From Mesorhizobium huakuii (GTDB taxonomy: Bacteria > Pseudomonadota > Alphaproteobacteria > Rhizobiales > Rhizobiaceae): a stretch of 64,000 nt of DNA. The translations under genes and the position numbers were made by a program. The notes beneath the pieces were generated by a model. The model was not told the DNA's origin. It searched no databases and worked only from the letters and a program-made list of their open reading frames with translations. This document shows positions 6,583 to 13,660 of this stretch, in pieces (the stretch's first letter is position 1; each line of letters opens with the position of its first letter). The stretch covers positions 6,506,001 through 6,570,000 of the forward strand of contig NZ_CP050296.1 of assembly GCF_014189455.1 (NCBI RefSeq). The letters are read 5' to 3'.

Positions 6583-7275
6583 ATGTGTGGTCGCTACACC
6601 AGATATCTGTCCTGGTCGGAGATCCACCGGCTCTACCGGTTGACGGCGCCGGCCGAAATCGGGCGCAACGACGCCCCTCGCTACAACATCGCTCCTACTG
6701 ATGAAGTCCCGTTCATAACGGCTGGGGAAGATGGCAACCACAAGCTGCGCACTGGTAGATGGTGGCTGGTACCGTTCTGGGCGAAGGAAATGCCAAAGGG
6801 ACAGATGTTCAACGCTCGTATCGAAAGCGTCGACACAACGCCGGCATACCGTGACGCCTTCAAATCAAAGCGTTGCCTGATCCCGGCCGACGGCTATTAC
6901 GAATGGACGATATCGCCCGCCGACGGCAAGAAGGATCCGTGGTTCATCTTCCAACCCGATCACGCGCCATTCTCGTTCGCAGGCCTATGGGCCCACAATT
7001 CGAATCTCGAAATCACCAGTTGCACGATAATCACAGAACCGTCGGCGGCGCCGGTCAACCAAGTCCATGATCGCCAGCCCCTCATCCTAGACCCGGCCTA
7101 CTATGACGCCTGGCTTGACCCCAAGACGCCTGGTAGCGGCCTGAAGGACATCCTCAGCCACGACGTCGACGGGCAGTTGCAGTTCTACCGCGTTGGCCGT
7201 GACGTCAACGCCGCCGCCATCAACAAGCAGCCCAACGATCATGCCGGGCTCATTGAGCCGATCAAGCTGCTATGA
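6583..7275 (+). CDS. SRAP (HMCES/YedK) abasic-site processing protein
   Basis: A 230-residue protein starting MCGRYTR. After Met removal Cys2 forms a thiazolidine crosslink to abasic sites in single-stranded DNA, protecting them from breakage. The family's other signatures are present: NARIES (Asn77), DGYYEW (Glu107) and VHDRQP (His162; commonly H-x-R-M-P, here with Gln for Met). Length is normal. The stop overlaps the next ATG (7272), and four small genes follow closely, so it heads a probable operon. Role: SOS-linked DNA damage tolerance. Confidence 0.93.
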   Translation: MCGRYTRYLSWSEIHRLYRLTAPAEIGRNDAPRYNIAPTDEVPFITAGEDGNHKLRTGRWWLVPFWAKEMPKGQMFNARIESVDTTPAYRDAFKSKRCLIPADGYYEWTISPADGKKDPWFIFQPDHAPFSFAGLWAHNSNLEITSCTIITEPSAAPVNQVHDRQPLILDPAYYDAWLDPKTPGSGLKDILSHDVDGQLQFYRVGRDVNAAAINKQPNDHAGLIEPIKLL

Positions 7276-7523
7276 GCGACGAACCGATCAAGCTTGCCGA
7301 AGGCATGACAGCATTTCCACACGAGCGCGCCAGGATCGAAAATCATGTCTGTGAGTTTCTGGATGCGCCAAGCGCGCACCGTTTGGTTTTGCCCGGCCGA
7401 GAAAGCCATCGCATTGGTATTGCTTCGAACACCGCGAGCATGGCGATCGGCGCCTTTGAAGGAGGAAGACCATGCCAGATAGACCACCGTACATGCCGAC
7501 CGGCATTGGGATGGGCATGTTGA
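7272..7523 (+). CDS. Small ORF coupled to the SRAP gene
   Basis: Starts inside the SRAP stop codon (ATGA overlap), which favours translation. The first 30 residues (MSDEPIKLAEGMTAFPHERA) look genuine. The second half overlaps a segment (7376-7460) shared with 52379-52465 whose substitutions fit other frames better, and it overlaps the next gene by 52 bases. The gene may end earlier or be a hybrid. Confidence 0.35.
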   Translation: MSDEPIKLAEGMTAFPHERARIENHVCEFLDAPSAHRLVLPGRESHRIGIASNTASMAIGAFEGGRPCQIDHRTCRPALGWAC

Positions 7524-7669
7524 TTGACGACGAGACCAAGGTGGGAGTTCTGATATTCGAGACGGCAGAAGGTAACTTCGACTTCGCCATCAATTTGCAG
7601 GCGGTCGAAGTTCTGACCAAGGCGCTCAACAAGATCGAACTGGAGCTGCGCTCCGGTAAGACGCACTGA
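7472..7669 (+). CDS. Small hypothetical protein (65 residues)
   Basis: Reads MPDRPPYMPTGIGMGMLIDD, then two beta strands (KVGVLIFETAEGNFDFAINL) and a helix (AVEVLTKALNKIELELRSG), a compact alpha/beta domain. GGAGGAAG precedes the ATG. Its stop touches the start of the next gene, so the two are co-translated. Function unknown. Confidence 0.7.
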   Translation: MPDRPPYMPTGIGMGMLIDDETKVGVLIFETAEGNFDFAINLQAVEVLTKALNKIELELRSGKTH

Positions 7670-7930
7670 ATGTCGGATCACGTCCTTCCCGGCCAGAAGA
7701 AACCGAAGCTGATCGTCGTCGTGGCGTTCGACCGCGACGAAGATGGCGAGTTGTTCACGGCGTATGGTCCGACTGATCAGCAGAGCGAAGAGCGCGCCAT
7801 CCGCACCGCTATGGCGCTTGCTGGGCAACATGTCGGCGTCATAGCTTGGTGCCGTGACGCCGATCCGGCGTTGGGTGATTATGGGCCACCGACAGTGCTA
7901 TTTGCCGGCGGCGAAGTATTCGTGCGGTAG
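7670..7930 (+). CDS. Small hypothetical protein (86 residues)
   Basis: Begins directly after the previous stop. The core KLIVVVAFDRDEDGELFTAY and RAIRTAMALAGQHVGVIAWC is a soluble alpha/beta fold with one Cys. Last gene of the SRAP-headed run; its end overlaps the 3' end of the reverse-strand DUF768 gene by 52 bases. Function unknown. Confidence 0.7.
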   Translation: MSDHVLPGQKKPKLIVVVAFDRDEDGELFTAYGPTDQQSEERAIRTAMALAGQHVGVIAWCRDADPALGDYGPPTVLFAGGEVFVR

Positions 7931-8097
7931 AGGCTGTCGACCTCCTCATCGATCTCGCCCCGCTTAATGCCGAGTGCCTTGGCGTCGGCGATGAGCTTGT
8001 GCGTAAGTTCGTCTACCGAGATGGCATCTGCGTTCGTCGTCTCGGGGACGTTGTTGGCGATCCATTGGTCGAGGAAGTTGATTCCGCGCGAGCTCAT
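7879..8097 (-). CDS. DUF768 family protein
   Basis: A 72-residue protein starting MSSRGINFLDQWIANNVPET with core SVDELTHKLIADAKALGIKR and EIDEEVDSLYRT, the DUF768 pattern known from Mesorhizobium. Its C-terminal 15 residues differ from the copy at 25208. It follows the RIDK gene 8134-8349 in the same orientation, as in the other cassettes. GGAAC-N17-CTT (8130-8106) lies just upstream. Function unknown. Confidence 0.75.
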   Translation of the reverse strand: MSSRGINFLDQWIANNVPETTNADAISVDELTHKLIADAKALGIKRGEIDEEVDSLYRTNTSPPANSTVGGP

Positions 8098-8133
8098 GTC
8101 GCGATAAGCTCGCCCGCAGGTTTAAGTTCCGCC

Positions 8134-8349
8134 TTACTCAACCTCGATAATCTTTCGGGCTGGCTTCTTCGGGGCTGCTCGACGACGCTTGACGGGAGCC
8201 GGCTTATCGACGGGTGGTGCCGCCAGCAGGCGTTGTGCTCGTAGTCGCTCAGTCTTCGCACTTCTGGCTACGCGCTCCGCCTCGATTGCCAGCTTCGCCT
8301 CGCGATCTGCACGCTCGATTCGTTCCTTATCGATCCGCCTTTGGGTCAT
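8134..8349 (-). CDS. Small charged helical protein of the RIDK family, copy 2
   Basis: A 71-residue protein: MTQRRIDKERIERADREAKL, AIEAERVARSAKTERLRAQR, then a Lys/Arg/Pro/Ala tail like those of DNA-associated proteins. GGAGG lies 8 bases before the ATG. It is the best preserved of three copies (2855-3049, 26332-26540). A GGAAC box sits at 8403-8399. Nucleic-acid contact is inferred only from charge. Confidence 0.7.
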   Translation of the reverse strand: MTQRRIDKERIERADREAKLAIEAERVARSAKTERLRAQRLLAAPPVDKPAPVKRRRAAPKKPARKIIEVE

Positions 8350-8419
8350 GGAAAGCCTCCGTTGGCTGACCGACCTTGAATGCTGCCCCGATAGAAATGT
8401 TCCGTCGCAGGGCGAAGGT

Positions 8420-8881
8420 TTAGGTTCGTGCGGTGGGATGTGGCGGGACCTGATCGAGGAGTGTGATCTCATCGCTCGCCGCAGGCAGTTCGCCGCGTGG
8501 CGTCAGCTTATCGACCGCCTCGGGCAAGTCTTTCGTAATCCTGGCAATCAGTTCATCGCGAGACAGGCCAGTTTGCATCGAAAGCGAGGTGAGTGTGTCC
8601 TCGTCTATGGCCGTTTCGACATCCTTCGGTTCGATCGGCTGGTTCGGGCCGCTGCTGACCCACGAATCCACCTTCGACCCTGCTCCCGCATTTCTGAAGC
8701 GGTCGAGGATGTCCCCAAACCCCGTCCCGGAGACATTCTTGGATACCTGATCCAAGAGCCCGCCTTGAGGGTTGTTCGGATCGGTATTTCCCGCACCGCG
8801 GATCAAATCTCCGATCTTCTCACGATTTTGGTAAGCCAGAATGCCGAGCATAGCGACAGCCATTCTTCCAAGATTTGCCAT
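8420..8881 (-). CDS. YidB-like (DUF937-type) protein
   Basis: A 153-residue protein. The N-terminal part (LGRMAVAMLGILAYQNREKI) and Gly/Asn-rich middle are followed by GDILDRFRNAGAGSKVDSWV, the typical YidB/DUF937 segment, and a DEDTLTSLSMQTGLSRDEL helix pair that matches the family's C-terminal domain. Function of the family is unknown. GGAAC-N17-CTT at 8934-8910 sits ahead of it, like the DUF768 genes. Confidence 0.75.
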   Translation of the reverse strand: MANLGRMAVAMLGILAYQNREKIGDLIRGAGNTDPNNPQGGLLDQVSKNVSGTGFGDILDRFRNAGAGSKVDSWVSSGPNQPIEPKDVETAIDEDTLTSLSMQTGLSRDELIARITKDLPEAVDKLTPRGELPAASDEITLLDQVPPHPTART

Positions 8882-9038
8882 TGGTCTTCCTCCCTGATGT
8901 CATAGGGAGAAGGTTTCGTGCCCGCAAAGGTTCCACCTGCAGGGGCGACCTGATAATGCGCCAGGTGTTTTGGCACGAAGAGCCAGGACACGGGCTGCCC
9001 GGGGCGACGATCATCAAGTTCCCTGTTAGGAAATAAGT

Positions 9039-9124
9039 GGCCCGCCGCTCCATTCACGGCAGCGGCGGGCCGACCGATGCTTAGGTCTCGGTCAACAGCG
9101 CTACCCAGGGAAGGGACGCTGCAT
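9039..9124 (-). ncRNA. Candidate small RNA with EcfG-type promoter (second class)
   Basis: A GGAAC-N17-GTT promoter at 9156-9132 (reverse strand) is followed by about 85 nt without an ORF, ending in a strong hairpin at 9039-9071 (11-bp stem, GGCCCGCCGCT/AGCGGCGGGCC). It has the same design as the RNAs at 2091 and 33028 but no clear sequence similarity beyond the terminator style. Confidence 0.4.
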
Positions 9125-9131
9125 GCCTGTG

Positions 9132-9156
9132 AACTTGCGAATGATTTTGCGGTTCC
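9132..9156 (-). promoter_or_regulatory. EcfG-type promoter
   Basis: Reverse strand GGAAC (9156-9152), 17 bases, GTT (9134-9132). No gene follows before the hairpin at 9039-9071, hence the ncRNA proposal. Another GC hairpin (AGCCCG/CGGGC, 9170-9195) lies upstream. Confidence 0.5.
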
Positions 9157-9345
9157 ATGAGACGCGAAAAGCCCGCCGGCCGAAGCCAACGGGCAATTGG
9201 TCTGGAGTAGCTGGGAACGAGCCAGCGCATGTCGAACGTTCAAGATGTCGGTTGCTAGAGCACAGAGTGCGCTTTCCGTTGATGCCAAGGGTGGACGCCA
9301 AAAAATTTCGAGTTGCTCTTGAACTCATTTGGGACGATTCCTAAT

Positions 9346-9433
9346 TCGATTTTCGCCGAGGCCATAGGGGCTCGGCAAAAGTGGCGGCGCCGCATGGACG
9401 GCGCCCTTGTACCCATGTTGCTTCAAGGAGAAT
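9346..9433 (+). promoter_or_regulatory. Putative ROSE-type RNA thermometer before Hsp20
   Basis: The leader folds into consecutive hairpins: GCCGAG/CTCGGC (9355-9376), GGCGCC/GGCGCC (9386-9405), then TTGCT (9418-9422) facing AAGGAG (9425-9430). Pairing of a conserved UYGCU with the Shine-Dalgarno is the hallmark of ROSE elements that control rhizobial small heat shock genes. Inferred from sequence; no folding program was run. Confidence 0.55.
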
Positions 9434-9904
9434 GTGGCTATAAGAACCTTTGACACCCTCTATCGCACCACGGTCGGTTTCGACCGCCTTTTCGACATGC
9501 TCGACAGCGGCACGCGCCCAGACTGGCCTCCCTACAACATCGAGAAGGTCGGCGAGAATGACTACCGCATCGCCATGGCCATCGCCGGCTTCAGCCAGGA
9601 CGAGGTCGAGTTGACCCAGCACGGTCCCGAACTAGTCGTGGTTGGCCAGAAGGCTGATGACCAGAGTGGGCGCCAGCTTCTCCATCAGGGCCTTGCCTAT
9701 CGCAGCTTCAGGCAATCGTTCAGGTTAGCCGACCATATGAAGATCAAGGCAGCCAACTTGGAGAATGGCCTCCTCACGATCGACATTGTCCGTGAGATTC
9801 CCGAAGAGCTGAAGCCGCGCCGCATCAGCATTGGCGTGGGTGACACGCCGACGGCCGCCACTCAGATCCAGCAAAACACGGACCGCGCGCGTAAAGCCGC
9901 GTAG
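9434..9904 (+). CDS. Small heat shock protein, Hsp20/IbpA family
   Basis: A 156-residue protein. The N-terminal DTLYRTTVGFDRLFDMLDSG is the rhizobial class A Hsp20 start; the alpha-crystallin domain spans about residues 30-125 (YNIEKVGENDYRIAMAIAGF to GLLTIDIVREIPEE). It holds unfolding proteins for refolding under heat. I use GTG 9434, three bases after AAGGAG; an upstream ATG at 9407 would place the Shine-Dalgarno inside the gene. The ROSE-like leader implies heat-controlled translation. Confidence 0.88.
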   Translation: MAIRTFDTLYRTTVGFDRLFDMLDSGTRPDWPPYNIEKVGENDYRIAMAIAGFSQDEVELTQHGPELVVVGQKADDQSGRQLLHQGLAYRSFRQSFRLADHMKIKAANLENGLLTIDIVREIPEELKPRRISIGVGDTPTAATQIQQNTDRARKAA

Positions 9905-10085
9905 CCCTCTGTCACTTTGAACTGCGGTCCGCCTCCCGGCCTCGGCTGGGAGGCTCCGATTGCGGAGAAAAGGAAATGATCACTTTACGGCAAAAAGTAA
10001 CTGGCGCGCCTCTATCGCCTGCGCGCAGTCGGCCTGGACCCGCAAAACCTTAAAACTTCATGGTTCGTTCGATTTGGAGGATCAT

Positions 10086-10388
10086 ATGAACGATCGGATG
10101 TTCGACGGCGCCGTCTTCGTCAAAAGCGGCAACAATCTTGTCCAGGAAATCGCCTGTCTCGAGGACGCGCTGGAATTCCTCTATGAATGGCCGAAGGACA
10201 GGCGTGGCCCTATCCACCAGACCGCGTTGCGCGCCTGTCAGCGGGCTTTCGATAGCGACTATCCGCTGTCTGCAGCCAGAGACGCGTTCAGCGGTTTTGC
10301 GAAAGCAGCCAGAATCCTTGAGGAAGTTTCGATGACGATGCCGTGGATGACGGGCAAAGGTGATCAAGGCGGAAGAGTGACTGCCTAG
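10086..10388 (+). CDS. DUF982 protein
   Basis: A 100-residue protein with the DUF982 signature: LEDALEFLYEWPKDRRGPIH, then ALRACQRAF and ARDAFSGFAKAARIL. GGAGG precedes the ATG at 10086. It lies 12 bases before a second DUF982-like gene, and a third copy sits at 60568-60870. The family is common in rhizobia; its role is unknown. Confidence 0.85.
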   Translation: MNDRMFDGAVFVKSGNNLVQEIACLEDALEFLYEWPKDRRGPIHQTALRACQRAFDSDYPLSAARDAFSGFAKAARILEEVSMTMPWMTGKGDQGGRVTA

Positions 10389-10399
10389 AAAGGAGGTCA

Positions 10400-10687
10400 A
10401 TGATGCTATCGAAACCTTTTGAAAAACCCGTTCGCGTGTGGGTGGGATTAGGCTTTCCCCGCCAACTCAACACGGTCGCAGACGCCTATCAATTCGCAGC
10501 GGAATGGTGTGGCAACAGCCCCGAGCAGAAAGCGGCCATTCGCGCGCGCAAAGCCGCGTTGATTGGCGATGTAGAACCCGAGACTGCACGAGGCATCTTC
10601 ATAGCGTTCGCTCGCAAGAAGGACATTCTCATGGAGGACGGCATTGAGCCTGCACCTTCCAGGAACCTGAGCCCGCGCCACGTCTAA
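10400..10687 (+). CDS. DUF982-like protein, tandem copy
   Basis: A 95-residue protein preceded by AAAGGAGGTCA, a near-perfect anti-16S match. It keeps the DUF982 plan (ADAYQFAAEWCGNSPEQKAA, then AALIGDVEPETARGIFIAFA) but lacks the RGPxH motif, so it is a diverged member. The start is ATG 10400 or the adjacent ATG 10403. A hairpin follows. Confidence 0.75.
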   Translation: MMLSKPFEKPVRVWVGLGFPRQLNTVADAYQFAAEWCGNSPEQKAAIRARKAALIGDVEPETARGIFIAFARKKDILMEDGIEPAPSRNLSPRHV

Positions 10688-10699
10688 AATGCAGAAAAC

Positions 10700-10729
10700 G
10701 AGGCGGTCCCCATGACTGGTGGCCGCCTC
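10700..10729 (+). terminator. Hairpin after the DUF982 pair
   Basis: GAGGCGG (10700-10706) and CCGCCTC (10723-10729) form a 7-bp stem 13 bases after the DUF982-like stop. There is no T tract, so it may stabilise the mRNA end rather than terminate. Confidence 0.45.
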
Positions 10730-10783
10730 CCTAGCTAAGTGGACGAACAGCGGCGCCAAGCGTCGCCCGAGAGAGCATGGTCG

Positions 10784-10978
10784 ATGACGAAGGGAACTGA
10801 AATTAGACAGCCTGTCCATCAGGTAACCGCAACTTCATATGACGCCGACTGCCAGGATGCTTTGACGGCCGATCTTGATGATCTGATAGACAGAGCCGAA
10901 GCCGCCGGTTGGAACCGGACGCGCATAGCTTCAGCCATCATGTACTTGGCGGCAAAGAGACTGACTGCGACGTCATAA
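10784..10978 (+). CDS. Small hypothetical protein (64 residues)
   Basis: Reads MTKGTEIRQPVHQVTATSYD with a C-terminal helical part DLDDLIDRAEAAGWNRTRIA. The D-A-E-A-A-G-W-x-R pattern recalls the gene at 52531-52638 (MMEAGWSRDEIL). The ATG at 10777 is out of frame. Function unknown. Confidence 0.55.
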   Translation: MTKGTEIRQPVHQVTATSYDADCQDALTADLDDLIDRAEAAGWNRTRIASAIMYLAAKRLTATS

Positions 10979-11039
10979 GACGCGGAAGCTCGCCGCGAGG
11001 GCTGAGGCTTCGGCGGGACCAGGAGGCCACCCGCCTGTG

Positions 11040-11411
11040 TCAGTCGTCACCGCCGCCACCGCTGCCGCCACCCTCGCCCCCGCTACCACCGCTGCCGCCA
11101 CCCTCGCCGCCAGCATGCTCGCCGCTCTGGTGCTCACCGCTGTCATCACCGGATTTCTCACCGTGGTCGTCACCACCCTTTTGCTGGCCGGCAGCCGCGC
11201 TTTCGTCACCATGGTGGCCATCGCTGGCTTCGGTTTCGACCGCATCATCATCGTTCCGATCGCCGGTGATGACACCCTGCCCATCATCGCTTGGCGCATT
11301 GACGGTCGCTGGACCGCCGTGATCGGAGACCTGACTTGCGAAGGCATTAGCTGCCGTGAAAATCCCCAGCGCACCGACAGAAGCCGCTAACAGCAAGGGG
11401 AGCCTTTTCAT
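11040..11411 (-). CDS. Exported low-complexity Gly/Asp/His-rich protein
   Basis: A 123-residue protein with signal peptide (MKRLPLLLAASVGALGIFTA, cut likely after ANAFA) and a mature part of Asp, Gly, His, Glu and Ser ending in GGGSGGSGG repeats. GGAGGAAACG precedes the ATG at 11411, the same leader wording (ATGGAGGAAAC) as the gene at 12874. Possibly a calcium/metal-binding periplasmic protein by composition. The plus-strand ORFs over it are shadows. Confidence 0.7.
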   Translation of the reverse strand: MKRLPLLLAASVGALGIFTAANAFASQVSDHGGPATVNAPSDDGQGVITGDRNDDDAVETEASDGHHGDESAAAGQQKGGDDHGEKSGDDSGEHQSGEHAGGEGGGSGGSGGEGGGSGGGGDD

Positions 11412-11507
11412 CGTTTCCTCCAATGTCGGCTTGCCAGCCTCCGTGACTGGTTCCGGCTTTTATCGTTCTCGGCAGATTACGGCGCGCTTAAACGCCAAGG
11501 AGTAATT

Positions 11508-11521
11508 TTAGCGATCGCTAA
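11508..11521. repeat. Perfect palindrome TTAGCGATCGCTAA with a third half-site
   Basis: A 14-base perfect palindrome in an AT-rich pocket, with ATTAGCGATTA about 20 bases further on (11539-11549) repeating the half-site. It lies about 100 bases upstream of the gene starting at 11411. It could be an operator. Confidence 0.35.
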
Positions 11522-11618
11522 TTTTTTGAGCGATCCTATTAGCGATTACGCGCCCTCGACTTTGCCGCCTAGCTCCTCCTATGCCTCGCTGTCGGACTGG
11601 GCGCCGGCATCCTCCCCG

Positions 11619-11828
11619 CTAGCGCCCCAAGGGCTGTTTTGAAAGCGAGACAAGTTCAGCCTCGTCTTGGATGCCGGCCATGTAGTTGGCAATGATCCGG
11701 GAGGCGATGGCGTCCCGCGCTTCCGGCGACTGATTGTCGAGCCTCAAGTGCTCAAAAACCCTGCCGAGCAAAGCCACCTCGGATGGATCGAAAATACCTG
11801 CCTCAGTCGCCTTTTTTCGTATTGGCAT
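11619..11828 (-). CDS. Small hypothetical protein (69 residues)
   Basis: Reads MPIRKKATEAGIFDPSEVAL and ends IQDEAELVSLSKQPLGR; helical and acidic. GAGGAC sits before the ATG at 11828, inside the end of an older ligase-like reading frame. The residue pattern looks conserved and protein-like; family unknown to me. Confidence 0.65.
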   Translation of the reverse strand: MPIRKKATEAGIFDPSEVALLGRVFEHLRLDNQSPEARDAIASRIIANYMAGIQDEAELVSLSKQPLGR

Positions 11829-11984
11829 GTTTGTCCTCACGCAAATCCCGCAGCGATGTTCAATTGCGAGTGGGTAGCCGTCGACCTTCGCTTCGCGAAT
11901 CCAGCCGTCGCTTTCCGAAGGATGCTTGACAAAGGTCGGCATCAAGGGCGCGACGCACTTCCAACGCATGCACGGAACTCTCAC
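11829..11984 (-). pseudogene. Possible ATP-dependent DNA ligase N-terminal fragment
   Basis: In frame upstream of the previous gene, the reverse strand reads LMPTFVKHPSESDGWIREAK then VDGYPLAIE, resembling the start of LigD-type ligases (P-S-x-S-D-x-W-I-x-E-x-K-x-D-G-Y, motif I). The rest of a ligase is absent. Probably a remnant left when the region was rearranged. Confidence 0.35.
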
Positions 11985-12078
11985 GAAAGGTTCAATAAGC
12001 TTGGGCTAAAATAGTTCCGGAACTCTAACGCGGGCGCCATCTGCCCATCAGCGCCAGACGACGGGGCTCCGGTCGCCT

Positions 12079-12103
12079 GGAACTTCTGTGGCGAAACGAC
12101 GTT
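12079..12103 (+). promoter_or_regulatory. EcfG-type promoter of the CsbD gene
   Basis: GGAAC (12079-12083), 17 bases, GTT (12101-12103) preceded by C, a full match to GGAAC-N16-CGTT. The gene starts 30 bases further on. Confidence 0.75.
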
Positions 12104-12132
12104 CCGCTTTTTTTCAAACGAAGGAGGTCGTC

Positions 12133-12336
12133 ATGGACTGGAACCGCGTGGAGGGGAACTGGAAGCAGGTGAAGGGTAAGGTCAAAGAACAATGGGGAAA
12201 ACTCACCGACGATGACCTTGATCGGATCGCTGGCAAACGCGATCAACTTGAAGGTAAAATCCAGGAGCGCTACGGCATCGAACGGGATCGCGCCCGTCGC
12301 GATATCGACGACTGGTACAGCAGGCAAGGTTGGTAA
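12133..12336 (+). CDS. CsbD family stress protein
   Basis: A 67-residue protein starting MDWNRVEGNWKQVKGKVKEQ, with WGKLTDDDLDRIAGKRDQLE, the canonical CsbD domain. CsbD-like proteins are abundant hydrophilic general-stress proteins of unclear mechanism. AAGGAGGTCGTC precedes the ATG. A consensus EcfG promoter upstream and a terminator hairpin downstream make it a single-gene stress unit. Confidence 0.93.
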   Translation: MDWNRVEGNWKQVKGKVKEQWGKLTDDDLDRIAGKRDQLEGKIQERYGIERDRARRDIDDWYSRQGW

Positions 12337-12345
12337 GAGAGAGCC

Positions 12346-12367
12346 CGCCGCCGCATGCGCGGCGGCG
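12346..12367 (+). terminator. Terminator hairpin after csbD-like gene
   Basis: CGCCGCCGC (12346-12354) pairs with GCGGCGGCG (12359-12367) across a 4-base loop; CTTCATT follows. It lies 10 bases after the stop. Confidence 0.6.
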
Positions 12368-12558
12368 CTTCATTGCCTGTCTGGTTGGCGGCGCCGTCGT
12401 ACCATCATCGGTATGTTCAGCGGTTGGAGAACACTGGATTGAGACGCGCTGAGAGAACGACTAGCCGGCGGGGGGTGGCTGTCCCGTTCTGGATGTCCGC
12501 GGTTGCGGCATCGCCTGCTGGCTACTTCCCCCGTTACGGCTCTCGCCTGCAGTTATTA

Positions 12559-12585
12559 GAAGGCGGGCTCGGCGCGCCCGCCTTC
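12559..12585 (-). terminator. Terminator hairpin after the gene at 12602
   Basis: GAAGGCGGGC and GCCCGCCTTC form a 10-bp stem 17 bases past the stop of the reverse-strand gene at 12602-12874; TAATAA follows on that strand. Confidence 0.55.
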
Positions 12586-12601
12586 GACGTTCAACCTACA
12601 T

Positions 12602-12874
12602 TCAGCCGCCCATCATCTTTGCCATGGCGCAGAAATCCGCGTGCGACTTGTTGATTGTGGTGTCGCCGCAGTCTTTCAACACCGCCTTCTGTTCGTCGGG
12701 TTTCATGGCCATCCACGCGGTCTTGAAATCCTTTTCCGTCTTCAAGGTTTTCATGCCGGCATCAGTGAAGAACGGCGACATCTTTGCCGGGTCGTCGAGC
12801 GCGGATGTACTGCCAGCCAGAGCCGAACCAGCCATGATTGCGAGCATCGCGCCCGCTGAGAGCGTCTTGATCAT
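12602..12874 (-). CDS. Small exported protein (90 residues)
   Basis: Signal peptide MIKTLSAGAMLAIMAGSALA, then a mature part PAKMSPFFTDAGMKTLKTEK and DCGDTTINKSHADFCAM with two cysteines that could form a disulfide. GGAGGAAACA precedes the ATG at 12874. A consensus EcfG promoter lies 44 bases upstream and a hairpin follows. Likely a periplasmic stress protein; family unknown to me. Confidence 0.75.
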   Translation of the reverse strand: MIKTLSAGAMLAIMAGSALAGSTSALDDPAKMSPFFTDAGMKTLKTEKDFKTAWMAMKPDEQKAVLKDCGDTTINKSHADFCAMAKMMGG

Positions 12875-12917
12875 TGTTTCCTCCATGGTTAGGTCATCCA
12901 GTGTGACCTTCCGGAAA

Positions 12918-12942
12918 AACGTCATCCTCTGAACTCGGTTCC
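12918..12942 (-). promoter_or_regulatory. EcfG-type promoter of the gene at 12602-12874
   Basis: Reverse strand GGAAC (12942-12938), 17 bases, GTT (12920-12918) preceded by C: full consensus. Confidence 0.75.
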
Positions 12943-13660
12943 ACCGCTTTTCCGGCTTCAGATTGAAAAACGTCTCGTCTATTTTCGGGTTCGAGACAGG
13001 CAATACGATGTCGAAGATCGGAAATGGCAGCGTTTGGCGCTGATGCACTCGTCTGTCCTTGAACGCCATGCGGCCTGCTGTCAGGACGATGGGGGCGAAG
13101 GCCATCTTATCCCGACGCCGCGCCGGCGACTGTTGGCGCTGTAAGGAAAACGGCGCATAACCGCAGTTCTGCGCGCATGCGCAACCGCGGACGAGTGTCG
13201 CGCGTAGAACGTAGGAAATTCGCCCCCGCTGGGCGGTGAACCGGACAGCCGTAGGAGCGTAAGCATAGGGCCGGCCGCAGGACGGGACGCGGGACCGACT
13301 GTCCCCGTCCGCAGCGGTCCATGTGTTTGAGAGATCGTGCCCAGTGCGGCTGGCCAAGGGTCCGCGATCGCACCATTTCGGATATTTTAGTCTATTCTAA
13401 CTTGTTGTTTGGCGGCGTGACCAATGGCGTCACCCAGTGCGGACTTTCAGGCAGTTGTCTTCACCGGCAAACCGCGCTGGCCACAGATCATCCCCGACCG
13501 CTTCCAGCCTCCAAAAGTCGGCGGTACTGCCCTGCGTGCCGACGCCTAATGCTGGCTCCCGCGTGGCAAAGCGCGACGCCGACGAGCTTGCTATCGCGAA
13601 CTTGAATTTCAGCAGCAAAAAAATCAGCGCCGTTTGCTGCTAACCAATCCCCCCATCCCG
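12943..13660. other. Intergenic stretch without a convincing gene
   Basis: About 700 bases. Short open frames on both strands (for example 13430-13618 reverse and a 41-codon plus-strand ORF from 13423) have no ribosome binding site and overlap each other. GC-rich inverted repeats occur around 13160-13200 (GCGCATGCGC). I recognise nothing. Confidence 0.35.

Noticed and set aside
5863..6741. A 292-codon reverse-strand ORF
   Set aside because: Only the part from ATG 6180 has protein-like sequence and a homologue; the rest is antisense to the small gene at 6274 and the SRAP start.
9220..9250. GGAAC ... GAACGTTC as a promoter
   Set aside because: Spacing to GTT is 19 bases, too long, and no gene or hairpin follows on that strand in a sensible distance.
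11037..11390. Plus-strand hydrophobic ORF (117 codons)
   Set aside because: Antisense to the signal-peptide protein at 11040-11411, which has a good start and ribosome binding site; the hydrophobicity comes from complementing Gly/Asp codons.
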